25,209 bases of DNA from Apostichopus parvimensis (GCA_000934455.1 KN884931.1:15128-40336), one strand, 5' to 3'. Shown: positions 10,501 through 21,975, numbered from the stretch's first letter. Notes: a model not told the origin generated them from the letters alone. Translations and numbers: made by a program.

Positions 10501-11499
10501 ACTTTTCACTTTTAAATATTACTTCATGCTTAATTGGTGATAAGTAGTATAAATATTTAAAAAAATTGCACAGTGAAAATTGATTGCTTGGGATCAAATG
10601 TTCTTTCTATCTCTGTTGGGAGGGTGAGGAAGGGTGGTGGTGAGGCGATTGAAGAAAAGGAAAATTATCGACGTGGGGGTACTGTAGGTGGTAGTGATGG
10701 CTTCAAATTCATCTCAAAGAAAAGACAAACTGGGTGAAAATCATAAAAAAAATGCTAACTAGGAAGAGAACTTTGAACACTCAATATCTCACATTCTCTC
10801 TCCATGCTACCTACTATGTTTGTTTTTAATGTTGTATTACTATTACCAAGCATATGGTTATATAATCACTGATAAAAGTTGACTTTGAAAGCTTTATATG
10901 TGTCCCTAAATGTTACCAGCATTGTTCAATTCTGCCAAATTTGACCAATTAAACTTAAATTAGCTAAGACATACAGTGTATATATATGTCAGTGGAATTT
11001 GTAAACTTTATTCAATCAAGTTAGCAGAACATACAGCTTGAAACAAACTTTGTTTGATTGTATATTAGCTGACCAAATTTGGAATTTCTAGCATATTTGA
11101 GAGAACTATTGTTTGACATGTGACCTGAAAAATTGTTAAAATGGACTGTAAAGAGATAAACATGAAAGAATAAAAAACAGGAAGAAATTCTCATCAATAG
11201 CTCATGAATAATGTATATTTGTTTTATATATTAAGCTTAGATCTGATGGCACCCCATAGCTTTTGTGGAATTTATTTTATGTACTGTACTGTAGATCTGT
11301 AAAGGCCTGTTTAAACTCCAACCATATTGAAAGTTTATCAGTGGCCAGTGTCGACCTGGCTTGACCTCTCACACTTTAAAGCTGAGTTGAACATCCCCAA
11401 GGTATCATTGAAGGGATGGTATTAGGTGGAGCCAATCATTTAGGGTATATAATATATCAGGGGTACATGAACTTTCAGTAGGTTCTAATTTCGTACCAC

Positions 11500-11612
11500 C
11501 CTAGCTAGCCCTTTTGTAGTTCTCTAGTCCTCTGTCTGGGTTTGAGCCCGTAGGTACCGTTTTGTGCCCATTTGGAAGGGCATTGTACTCTCCTTCAATT
11601 TATATAGTGTGA
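11500..11612 (+). mobile_element. tRNA-derived SINE relic
   Basis: A strong Pol III B-box-like sequence, GGTTTGAGCCC (11539-11549), matches the consensus GGTTCGANNCC at eight of nine informative bases; the one mismatch is C to T in the CpG. A degenerate A-box-like TAGCTAGCC lies 37 bases upstream (11502), the tRNA-like spacing. Downstream, 11561-11590 contains TTGTGCCC, GGAAGGGCAT and TGTACTC in the order I recall for the recurrent 'TGTCCTTGGGCAAGGCACTT' body of many invertebrate tRNA-SINEs. It carries no protein; such elements are copied by LINE machinery in trans. Exact ends and target duplications are not visible, so it is an old copy and the family name is unknown. Confidence 0.5.
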
Positions 11613-13012
11613 TTTCATAGATAATAGTTTTTGTGAAGTAAATGATGGAAATAATTGTCTGAAAACTCTTTGAGTCTGTGAAAGGAAAGTGAAACAGGTA
11701 CGAATAAATTTGTTAACATCTGTTTGCAATGATTGTGGTATTAACCATAAAGTGGAGGCAACTTTGCAGATTATGTAATACTATCATCTAATACTTTGAT
11801 ATACTTTCATCTCATGTAATGAAGAAGGAGTCGAGAATAGTTTGATAAAATGAATGCATCCTGGCTATTACTAAGACGGGTGAACATGCATACACGGTGA
11901 AAAAAAGTTTGTTCTGTTGACCATGCAAATTATAAACTATTTTTTCGACGCTCAGTCGGTTGGGTAAATAAATGTGCCGGAAATTGAAAAGCATGACAAT
12001 GTACAAATAAAAAATGTTTATGAGGATTTAATTCTTAGCAGAAAATTTCGTTATTAGGTGATGATGAATCTGTGAATGACCCATCCTCCACCCATCCAAG
12101 CCATTCCTTGCCCCAAATGAGAACATGAAAATAAATTTTAAATTGATTCCAGTGGTCAGGCTTAGAAATTACTAATCAAATGCTAAATTATGTATGTAGC
12201 TTTGATATGATCTAAATTTTATATTACTTTAAATTTTTACCTTAAATCTATAATTAATTCACAGATGTTGTTATCCCACATGCCATGTAAAATCAATACA
12301 AACACAAAAATATACAAACACCAGCGCTACAATTTATAAGATGGATCTGCAGTGTTTGTCGCCAGGTTTTAGTCATCTATTGTTTTTTTTTCTTTCTCTA
12401 ATGAAATTAAATGAAGTGATTAATTAATGATTGCATTTCAGTTTTCCACAATTTGTCACCCAGAGTACACTTTTTTTTGTTTTCATATTAGTGTATTAAT
12501 CACATGAAAAAAAAAAGGAAATTGGGAATATTTTCAAGAAAGTTCCAAATTTTACTTCCTTTAATGTCCAATAAAATTTGACTCGTCACGATGATGATCG
12601 ACATTTGGTTCAGTATCAGAAAGGAACCAAGAATTGATCAAAATCAACTTGAAAGGTTGCCCTTGGCAACAGCCGTCAGTTAAAACAAAATGACTGGGTA
12701 AAATCAGTTAAAAGTCTAAAGATGATGAAAAATTTCCTTGAATTCTGCTCCGAATTCAAATCTTGTTTTTTTTTTAACCTCCCACATTTACGAGGTTGGA
12801 TGACTTTCCAATTATCTGGCCATCAGTTACCCACAATTCTTCTTCTGTCCGCAGACAGTAAAGAAAACCTTAATGGCAAGATTAGGGAATCCCTGAATTT
12901 TCCTCATGTTAGTCAATAATAGAGCTCTGAGTGTTTGTTACTCAACCACATTCACCTACAGTACCTCAAGAATTATGCAAATTTATGATGCTCACTCCTG
13001 TGTTAAATCTAA

Positions 13013-13031
13013 TTGACAAGTCACTTGTCAA
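13013..13031. repeat. 8-bp inverted repeat, 3-nt loop
   Basis: TTGACAAG (13013-13020) and CTTGTCAA (13024-13031) are exact reverse complements around TCA. Short and possibly fortuitous. Confidence 0.75.
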
Positions 13032-16000
13032 CCCTCAAGCTTTTGTCCTCTATTTAGAGTGAGTCACTCACCCACTGCTGTGAAATTTTTTCTCTCTGTT
13101 TTTTTTTTTTTCTCTTTTTTTGCTGCCTCCTTATTAGAACAAAAGGAACTTTGGTCAATGGAAGAATTGCAATATATACTGATAACAGGTTCTGATGACC
13201 AACTTTCAGTCAATTAAGAGATGACATTGAGGGAGATGTCAGATAACGTTACTTCATTTATCAGAAGTGGTGCTGAGTCTCTGACTCTCTAAAGGATCAT
13301 CAGTATTGCTACCAAATATGCTAGAAAAGTCAGATAACGGTCACTCATGCTCAAACTTCAACGTTTGTTTTGACTGCCATCCTCAAAGAGTTGTCTAATT
13401 TAATACTCTTGGAAAGTCGAGGAAAATTCCTTGATGGTCAGAAGCTCAAGACTTCCAGGGAAGCACTTTTTAAGCAATTGTTTTTCATCCTAAAATTTGA
13501 GTCCAACACTGACGACTGCCTTTAAAGCTTCAAACTCACATATTGGTCGTCAGTTTGCTAAAACCCTCCCTCATAGATTGAAGATCACTGAACAAAAAGT
13601 AAAATGATTCAGTTGGTTCCATACATTTCGTAGCCGAGACATTTTTTCATAGTACTGTAGTGCTTAATCACATGTATGTGAAAATGCAAACTAATGAAAA
13701 GTTTGCAAAAAATTGACTTTTACATAGAGTTACATTTTGTTTGTAATTGATTAGACTTAAAAGTGGTCTTCACTCAAATCGTTTCACAAAATGAACGTAG
13801 AAGATTAAAAAGTGAGTCATTAATGATCACATTCAACTGTAAAAAAATGTTGTCCTCCAGACACCTTTCAGAATAAGGTATAGGTTTATAATTTTTCAAC
13901 CTACCATGCTCTTAATTGATGTATATGTCAGAACTGAGGGTCTACTATTAAACATTGACTGCACGAAGTGTACTGTTTTGTTGCTCCTTCTCAACTGGGT
14001 TCTAGTCAAGTATAGTTGTATGTATCTTATTGTCTTTTGGACAGCGGTCACTCTATTCTTTCCCATCCAGTTTGGAATTCGGAAACAAATCAAGTGGTAA
14101 ATAAACCCAATACATTCGAATCTACTCCAGACCCGAGAATGGGCAAGTTAAACATGTAACTATTTACAGAGCCTGTTTTCTCTAAGAGCGACTGAAGTTA
14201 AATTGCAAGCGTCATACAAAGTAGCCTCTATTGTGGTTACTTTAATTAGTAAACATCTCAGGCAATAAGTTTAGAGTGTAGTGACTAGTGTCTTCAGTAG
14301 TAAGGGTTTCCTACCTTGAAAGATTATGTCAAGTTGTGGTTCTGAAGTCCTGTAACTTGAACATTGGATAAAACTGATGATTGTGTAATTGACATTACAG
14401 GATTGTTGGGACAAAGTTTTCCCTACAATTTGTAATTATTATACTTCATAAAATTATCTATGGCAGGATAACATAACTCACATGTGGTATAGTGTTAGTG
14501 TATAGTTTATACAATACTGTAACTTTGTGTTACAATGTATTTAATAGTTTGTGTTAGTCAGCTCTGTTCACTGTTACATTAATGGGAAATTGTGGAAATT
14601 GAAAGAAAGTTACTAAGTCGTCCATAAAAAGTATGACCAAAATGCTAAAAGTTTGCCCAATTACTATTTTAAATAGTCTAGTGGATAATTGTGTGAGCTG
14701 TCAGGTGTTGAAGTAAATGATATTTAACTACTGAAGTGAAGTTTACATTGCATTTCCATTGCTTAATGATGACATTGGATGTGTTTATCTGCTGAAGTAG
14801 CTAAAACAGAGGTCTTCCAAAATTTGTTTTTTTCTTTTAAATTGAAGATAAAGTGTTGTGGGAAAACTTCAAGATGTATTCTAAAAGTCCTTTTGTCACA
14901 AGTTTGATCCAGTTGAGGTGACATTAACTGTCAGAGATTAGTTGTAAACATGACATGAACTAAAATGGCAGTCATAGCAAGAACGATAATTAGGAGAACA
15001 CCTTTGGTGTAGAGGAAACCTGGATAGTGTATATACATGGGAATACCCACCCCCTGGCATCACTTCTGTTAACAAAAGGTGTACGACTTCTGCAATAAAG
15101 ATGCAATTAGCCAGATAGTAACCAGTACGGAAGGCACTTAAAGTTGGCACTGTTAGTGGCCGAGAAGAATATTCTGCATTGTATAGTGTATATATATATG
15201 CCTCGAGGAAGGGGAGGGGAAGGACTTCTTTGTCATAGCAACCCTCTCATGTTTCTAATATCCTTATGAAAACATGCTACCATGCCCACAGAGTAACGAT
15301 TCTAGTGTATCTTCTCAATCTCTATGATCCACGAGGCTGCAATGATTTTCTTGGGCTATAGAGCCTGTAAATATAGCTCGAAGGCGTCATGTCAGAACTA
15401 ATTTCTGAACATTATGTGGACAACATTGCAATTCAGTATGTACCTGTGATAAAATGGTAAAGTTTTAAATAGGTTTGAAGTTTGTAATGTCAAATTATGT
15501 ATGTGACTCCCTTTCTTACAGAAAAGGTAATCTTCATTTTTGTTCAGAATTACTGTTCAAATTACGGATGAATGAGCGTGAAATTCTTGTGAAAATTATT
15601 TGCAAATTTTGAAGCAGGAAATTTACACACACACAAAAAAAAAACAGAAAGAAAATAGATCAGTTAATTAGTTGAGAAAGACAATAAATATAGTTGATGG
15701 CGAGCTTTTTTTGTTAGCTCTGTCTCCAGCTGTTAAGTGCTGTCATTTACCCATTCAAACCAACCAATGGCAATATAATGCTGCTTCTCACACATATATC
15801 CTACAGAACTACACTATAAGACCCTGGCATAACAGTACATGTACAGTCCTATGTGGTGTAGGTTGTTTTTCTAATAGATAATTGATCCTATCCTATTGTG
15901 CTGAGATGTAATATTGATTGGTTACTATGGGGGATATTATGAGGTGGCCAATCCCTCTTGTTTAACGGTCAAGATAACCCTCATTCAAGTGGTCAGTCTT

Positions 16001-17261
16001 CGTGGCGGTGTGACAATACAATGGCACGAACATCAAAACATCTTCACTATTGTAAGCATTGTGTAATACTACTCAGTGAAGTAGCACAGTTTTAAGCTAG
16101 TGTGCAAGTCTGGCTGGCTCCTTGAAGCTTGATAGTTTGCATTGACTTTTTTGGGAGAAATTTGTTCTCTCTGTCACCTGGTTTTAAAGGAAACTAGTAA
16201 TTCACATACATTCATGTACATGTATAAACCTGATGACAGTGTGTTTGTGAGACCTGATAATTGTCTAGCTGCATCAAGCATATCAGTCGATCTATCCATC
16301 CTAAGATTACCATTTGTTTATTGGCAAAGTTTCTCTTATTTCAAGGAATAATGTTTGCATGATGTGTTTGACATAACATATAAACTTAAGCATAAAACAT
16401 TGTGCTAAAGGCATAAACCACATACCAAAGATTTCAGCGCATGATATGAGATTCATGAGCATCATTTTTTCCGGTTCCTGAGGCACAAATGAAATGGAGA
16501 TGATGTTTCATAAATTTGGAATACTCTCATGGGTTTTTAACACTGTGTGGGTGAATCTTCAAATAACATAAATGTTCAGCCTAGAGTTGAAGAATCCTGA
16601 GTTGTTGACAGTAATCAGATATATCAGACATCTGCTTAGATAAATCATAACTTAAAACTTTGGTTTTTTTTATGTTGAATTTGCTATATTATGTTGAGAC
16701 CGCACTTGAACATTGGTTTAATTAAGGAAACTTCAGGTGGTACATGAACGCAACGCGTTAATGTGTTGTTGATTTAACAGGCCAGAAATCATGCCAGAAA
16801 TGATCAAATTCAGGCTTGTAAATTAAACAAAGGAGAACATTTAATGTGTGGGACACAAATTTTTCTTAAATTTATTAAATGCATTCAAAATAACTTCAGT
16901 AACTTTAAAACTCTTCGGACTCTCTGGTTATCCAAGAAAATTAAATTTTCTAAATTCACCCTCCTCAACTTATCTCAGAAACTCTTGGAGGGTTGGAAGA
17001 GACAGCAAAACCTTTCCAAACAATTCAAACACACACACAAACAAAAAACACTAGAATCAAATTCCATTAAAATCACTGACTGTTTTGAATTGTTAAGAAA
17101 ACAATCAAACTGCAAAAAGAAAAATTCAAGCAAGATAGAAATCAAAATGGCATCATGGTTTAGATATTGGATAAGATGCCCTTTTTTCTTTTTTTTTAAT
17201 ACATGATTGCACCATTGTGTGGTCCTTGTAAGGGAGCTTTGTAAGTTACACTCTTACATCA

Positions 17262-17278
17262 CCCCCTTCTCCCCCCCC
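17262..17278. repeat. C5-TTCT-C8 tract
   Basis: Pyrimidine-only stretch with runs of five and eight C. Low-complexity, no gene attached. Confidence 0.8.
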
Positions 17279-17398
17279 TTTTTTAAGCCCTCTTTTTGTT
17301 TGAGACTTTAAGCCTACATGTAAGTCGTACCATCTCAATGGTAGCTACCAGTCACGATCCTGCCAAGTGGTTGTAATCCTCATTCCAGTGAGATAGGA

Positions 17399-17421
17399 AA
17401 GAAGCTTTTCCAAAGCTTCTT
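17399..17421. repeat. Perfect 10-bp inverted repeat, 3-nt loop
   Basis: AAGAAGCTTT (17399-17408) and AAAGCTTCTT (17412-17421) are exact reverse complements separated by TCC. A fully paired 10-bp stem with a minimal loop could extrude as a small hairpin in single-stranded DNA or RNA. Confidence 0.85.
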
Positions 17422-18410
17422 ACATGTTTAGTACTGCACTTCACGGGTTTCCCCTGATCCTCTTACGCTTGAATAGTCGAGATATGTCGGGCTAGATAGA
17501 ACAGAATCGGGGGCATTCTTATGAGAAACCTGAAGGAAGTGTAAAAACTAGAGGATGATTTCGGCATTGTCACTGCATTCCACACTTGATCTGTATTTTG
17601 GAGGGAAGCCTTTGAAGTGGCCTGGGATCGGGTTGATGACAAAAAAGCGGTCTTCATTTGTAAAAATGGTGTCCTACTTTTTGTAAGTCTAAGCTTAACT
17701 ACAGAAGCTCAGAAGCAGGAAGCTTTTGCAACTATTGTCTAAGTGACAGTTATAGGCCTAGACCCATTCTGCAACTCAAGGTAATCGTAGCTTAAATGCG
17801 GGTAGATAAATGTTTGAGAGTTTCTTACAGAATTTTTCACAATCTGGTGTTGTTGACAATTGACCAGTAGGAGTGACTGACTCATCTGTCTAAAACTTGT
17901 GAAACCTGACGTGTTGCCAGGTGGAAAATACTTGCCCATTATAAATATTGTCTGCACCTTTGACAGGAATGTTGAGAAATGTGAAAGTAAAATCACCCAG
18001 AAAAAATAGTCTCTGCATCAACTTGGTTGTCCTCTTCATCTCTCTTCAGTCATTTAAAAAAAAAAAAAAATTGTACATTTTTAGCATGCCCTGATAAAAA
18101 TTTGATAAGGAGAGGTTGATTTTGTCATGAATTAAGTGACCAAAAGGCCAGATTGTTTACTCAACTTGTCTGAATATCACCGCTGCTACGGGTGTCAGAT
18201 TTTCTAGCTAACCAATTTGGATATATACATTTCAGATTTGAGTATGTTTGTTTAGTGATTAATAAAACCACACTGCTACAAGTTATTACATTATATATAT
18301 TAAGATATTAAGAATAAGTGGGTGCCGAACTGATTCCTTCCCTCATAATAAAAGAGTTGTCTGGTAGATGGTGCCTTGATAGCTCACCTAGCCGGAGGCT
18401 GGTTTATGGA

Positions 18411-18690
18411 CGGTGATGGCTATCTGAGCTGACTAGTTGTCTAAGACAAAAGATCCCAGATTTGATATGTGCGGAAAGCGTTTGCGGTCATTTGACCGGT
18501 CGCCTGACCTATATAACTAGCAATAATTTTTATGTAGCAAGGAGAGTATAATATAAATGCTAAAATGTTACCAAATGTTGAAAGATTTCAAAGCAGGACA
18601 TGTATCGGTGAAATGTTAGTCTTTTGAGTCGGCGGGTTTCCCCTCTCACTCCACTGTAAAGCGCATAACTAGAGTGCCATTATATAGTAG
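18411..18690 (+). mobile_element. tRNA-derived SINE relic with 3' tail motif
   Basis: The 5' part resembles a tRNA: a D-arm/A-box-like TATCTGAGCTGACTAG (18421-18436, six of eight informative A-box bases) is followed 38 bases later by a T-arm-like GATCCCAGATTTGATATG (18452-18469), in which the B-box TTCGA is changed to TTTGA. A variable middle follows. Near the 3' end, CTGTAAAGCGC (18654-18664) and then AGAGTGCC and a TATATAG stretch resemble the 'TGTAAAGCGCTT...GCGCTATATA' tail that I recall from many tRNA-SINEs sharing a LINE partner's 3' end. The segment CGGTCATTTGACCG inside it forms a 6-bp stem. It is non-autonomous and clearly old. The true boundaries and family are not determinable by eye. 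Confidence 0.5.
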
Positions 18691-18920
18691 ACCGTGTATG
18701 AATATTGTACTAAACCTCCATACTCTTTATCAGGAATTATAATTGCCTGGTCATCACCTGACTTAGAATGCAAAAATATGATAGGAAAAGGGGATTGACT
18801 GCTTTATCACTTGTATTCATACATATCATGAATGGAACCATGGAATAATTTTGAAATTGTGAAAACATTTGCAAATTATTTATCATAGTGAGCTTCTTGA
18901 AGTGTGGTGGTGGGCGATTA

Positions 18921-18967
18921 GGAAGGGGAGGAGGAGGGGAGGGGTAGGTGAGGAGGAGGAGCTAGGG
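18921..18967 (+). repeat. Purine-only G-rich tract
   Basis: Nearly uninterrupted GGA/GGGGA units with four-G runs (for example in 18925-18944). It could form triplex or G-quadruplex DNA. It lies about 950 bp upstream of exon A. Confidence 0.7.
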
Positions 18968-19685
18968 GTATCCCTACAATTATTCAGGCAATGGGTGCTA
19001 TACTGGTAACTGTAACACCACCAGTATGTTTTCTTATTTTCCACCATTCAACTGGGAGAGATCTCAGAACTACTACCAGTATGCTTTCCCTAACGTTAGC
19101 AAATTGCAAAATTTGTAAGCGTCAATAACTTCAATTTAGAACAAACATCACACCTGTCACCCAGATATGTACAACTGCAAGGTGAAACAAGAACTTGTCA
19201 CAAAACATGTTTATTCAATGAACTGTTCCCTGTTAATATACACCGACTCAACAGTGTATAAACATGGATAGTATGGATGGATTTGATGCTGGGTATTATA
19301 TTCCTGTCTGGAATCGGTTGTATTTATGACCCTCCAGAGTGTATAGGTGTTCTTAAAAAAAAAACTGGCAGCAAAAAAATTGAAAATATTTTTCTTTTTT
19401 ATGACCTAGAAGTAGTAGTATTATTTATTTTGGTCATAGAGGGCACTTTTATTGGATCACCTTTGGTGAGAAAAGTTGAAGCAGTTGTTCTGATAAGATG
19501 AAATCTAAGGAGTTAATATCAACAACCTGTTATGGTCGCTATGGGAATTTGTTTCATTCCATCAGTACATGGTTGGAAAAGACCTGTTTGAATTCCTCCA
19601 AAAGCTGATATTATGAGAGACGTTTTAAATTTAGGAGACCTGTGAAACAAAGGTAAAAGAACGAAAACATATAGGGAAGGAAGAA

Positions 19686-19755
19686 GGTGGGTAGGTGGAA
19701 GGAGTAGGGATGGGGGAAGGTGTAGGGACGGGGGGAAGGAGTAGGGATGGGGGAA
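19686..19755 (+). repeat. G-rich minisatellite, about three 18-19 bp units
   Basis: Three head-to-tail units align at 19701-19718, 19719-19737 and 19738-19755. Units 1 and 3 are identical (GGAGTAGGGATGGGGGAA); unit 2 differs by a few bases and one extra G. A more degenerate unit precedes them from 19686. Each unit carries two G runs of at least three, so the array meets a G-quadruplex pattern on the coding strand, about 160 bp before exon A. Confidence 0.8.
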
Positions 19756-19917
19756 TAGAAAAGTGTCTTCACCCTGTGGTGTAACTATGGATTCCGATGC
19801 CATAACGTTGTGATACTTTTGAAGTAAGCAGGAGATGAGGTTTGTATGGGAGTTGCTGTTTGTTGCTTATTATATAGCTTTGCATTATTTAATTATTGCT
19901 GTCTTCTTTTTCCTCAG

Positions 19918-20469
19918 GTTAACATTGCGATAACCGATGTCAACGACAACGCCCCGGTATTCCAGAACGTCATGTACAACACCTCAGTCGTAGAGGGCGC
20001 TAACCAGGACACGCGTGTCCTAACGGTTTCGGCTACTGACGCTGACAGTACTTCGACAGACATAACATACTCCATCATCTCTGGTGGTGATAATCGGTTT
20101 GTCATCGGTCCCACGGACGGAAGGATAGCTGTAGGTGGCGCCCTTGATCGAGAGACCAAGGCTGGTTATACATTGACCGTGAGGGCCAGTGATGGCAGCC
20201 TATCCTCTACTGCAACGGTAGCCATCAGCGTCTTGGATGTGAATGATAACAGTCCTATCTTTATGGAAGTGGTGTATTCTTTCACACTGTCAGAGGATAC
20301 AATAGCGCCCTCTGTAGTCGACAGGGTACTTGCTACCGACCTGGACGAGGGCATTAATGGTGAAGTGAGATACCAGATTGTGGAAGAAGGGGCACCAGGA
20401 GAGGCAATATTTGACTTGAATCCATTGACAGGAGAATTAATGTTGGTTAAAGCTGTGGATTTTGAAGTG
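19918..20469 (+). CDS. Cadherin exon A: about two extracellular cadherin repeats
   Basis: Internal exon of a large calcium-dependent adhesion or planar-polarity receptor; the encoded part would lie outside the cell. It is 552 bases, exactly 184 codons, flanked by a pyrimidine-rich AG acceptor and a GTAAGA donor, with phase 0 at both ends. Residues 1-13 finish one EC repeat with the linker D-V-N-D-N-A-P (7-13). A complete repeat follows, with the calcium ligands in place: E26, D41/D43 in ATDAD, the DRE motif (77-79), the ASDG motif (90-93) and the linker DVNDNSP (107-113). The next repeat begins with E126 and D141/D143 in ATDLDEG and breaks at VDFEV (180-184), to be completed by exon B. Linker-to-linker spacing of 100 residues is normal. 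Its GC and CpG content is clearly above its flanks. It could belong to a Dachsous-, Fat-, CDH23- or protocadherin-like protein; the fragment does not decide which. Confidence 0.93.
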
Positions 20470-21168
20470 GTAAGAAAATTGCCAAACTTTTTTTTTTCCA
20501 CAATATGAAAATAGACAAAGTAAAAATTCACTGTATTTTAATACCTATAAAATGACAGTATGATGAACTTGAACACTTTGATGGATAGCTTTAGAAAAAC
20601 ATGTCTGAGAATTCTTCATTTGTTTGGAGGAGATTTTGTCATCTCGAGGTATAAATTGAGTTCATAAGTGATGTCCAGGTTGGGACACCCAATGGTAGAG
20701 AAGGTTGTTTATTAGTGAGGTGACACCTAGGGTTACGTCTTTTGGGCTTAGCTTTCCTATCCATGAACTAGAGGTGAAATCTCACATTTCTGTAACCTAG
20801 TTTTGGTATATATACATGAAGGACATTTTATGACCAAATTCTGCCTTTGTCTACGTGACAAACCTCAAATATGCGATTTGATTGGTATAAGTTTGTCTAC
20901 CCTTGGACTCCCAGCTGAGAGAACAGTATTCGTCGTATACAGATTTAGAAATAATTATCTAGGTTTCTTACCGGGCACGTAGGACTTAATTTAATCATGT
21001 CTAAATGTAGACGTTTCTCACAAACTTTTTATTCACTCTTGGCTGAATTTTGTCAGAAACAATTTGTATGCAGAGTATTTCTGAATGTCCTCCAAATGTG
21101 ACTAGATTATTAAACTAGCATGGTGATATTAACTAAAGTGTTTTATAACTTGAAAGCTGGTCCTATAT

Positions 21169-21190
21169 ATGTCACCTTATCAGGTGACAT
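21169..21190. repeat. Perfect 9-bp inverted repeat, 4-nt loop
   Basis: ATGTCACCT (21169-21177) and AGGTGACAT (21182-21190) are exact reverse complements around TATC, within the cadherin intron. In the transcript this would make a compact hairpin. Confidence 0.85.
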
Positions 21191-21898
21191 TAAAATTATT
21201 CAAGCAGAAAAACAAAACAAGTCTCATTGTTAAGTCGCTACGTTTTCACCCTATCATTGGTAAGAAGAAAGTCCAATTAGTAAATTTCTTCTGAAACTGA
21301 ATTCTTTGGTACTTTCACAAACATTATCCCCACAGAGCAATAATAACTGCAGTGTACTAAATACGTATTTTGATCCCCAAAGTTGAGACATTCTTTCTGA
21401 GATTATTATCGAAGCTGAGTCATCTTGCTTATCTGCGAGAGAGAACATTCAGTAACTCTCATCAGATATTGCAGACGGTCTTTGTTGTCCCAATCATCAC
21501 CAGTGAGTGATCAATGAAAGTAGTATCACTGGTAGTAACTTGTATGTCCCTACAGGCCACATGGGTTTCTTCAAAATTAGAGTAAATTTTAGCAATAATG
21601 TAGGAATCGGTCGCTTTCGATGAAAATAAATTTGATGGAGAACACTACAGGCTTGTTTCCATTGACAGGTCTACATTAATTAGTGTATTGCTATGATTAA
21701 CAGCAGCAACTGATCACAGTATTTGGTTAAATGTAAAAATGGAATAAAAGAAAAGAGGTATAGTTGCCATGTCAACTGTTTGCTTCAAGCATACATATTC
21801 GTGCCTTGCTACGGTTGTAACACTTACTGTAGTGTGTCATGCTGGGTATTTTCTGTTGTAACACCTAAGCTAAGTACATGGGCCAGGAGAGAATGGTA

Positions 21899-21916
21899 GG
21901 GGAGGGGTGGGGGGTG
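21899..21916 (+). repeat. G-rich tract in cadherin intron
   Basis: G runs of four, four and six separated by A and T. Low complexity. Confidence 0.7.
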
Positions 21917-21975
21917 TCAGCTGGGTGTTGTTGAGAGGGATCTGCCTTCAATGTTTGGGGAAAATAATCTGCAGA

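Larger units (their letters stand above)
8267..11499. other. Non-coding stretch with homopolymer tracts
   Basis: No recognisable exon. The longest open frame (8381-8653, + strand) encodes a Phe/Leu/Ile-rich chance peptide in T-rich DNA. Contents are a 9-bp hairpin at 8934-8959, a G10 run at 9276-9285, T10 followed directly by G10 at 10257-10276, a C-rich stretch at 10187-10200 and a T18 run at 10483-10500. Confidence 0.6.
11613..18410. other. Non-coding stretch, no recognisable gene
   Basis: About 6.8 kb of AT-rich DNA on both strands without a recognisable domain, splice-bounded exon or RNA gene. The longest open frame, 16844-17206 (+, 120 codons), is Lys/Asn/Phe-rich and looks like chance translation of A/T-rich DNA. 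Small inverted repeats occur at 13013-13031 and 17399-17421, short CA-rich stretches near 15627 and 17031, and C runs at 17262-17278. Confidence 0.6.
18691..19917 (+). other. Intron upstream of cadherin exon A (3' part)
   Basis: Non-coding DNA ending in a good 3' splice site: the pyrimidine-rich run at about 19899-19915 and AG at 19916-19917. No earlier cadherin exon is recognisable in it, so its 5' end is not seen here. It contains purine/G-rich tracts at 18921-18967 and 19686-19755 and a near-exact 14-base repeat, ACCAGTATG(T/C)TTTC, at 19020 and 19075. Confidence 0.65.

Noticed and set aside
16844..17206. 120-codon + strand open frame
   Set aside because: Lys/Asn/Phe-rich product of A/T-rich DNA, ends in a T-run, no domain, and a second frame is open over much of the same stretch.
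19846..19917. In-frame ATG upstream of exon A giving a hydrophobic, signal-peptide-like leader
   Set aside because: The leader is the translation of the intron's pyrimidine-rich acceptor tract, which naturally yields Leu/Phe/Cys. The sequence after the AG starts in the middle of a cadherin repeat, which is not where a mature protein would begin.
19914..20531. Two - strand open frames over exon A
   Set aside because: They are antisense shadows of the cadherin exon, whose + strand translation has clear EC repeat motifs.
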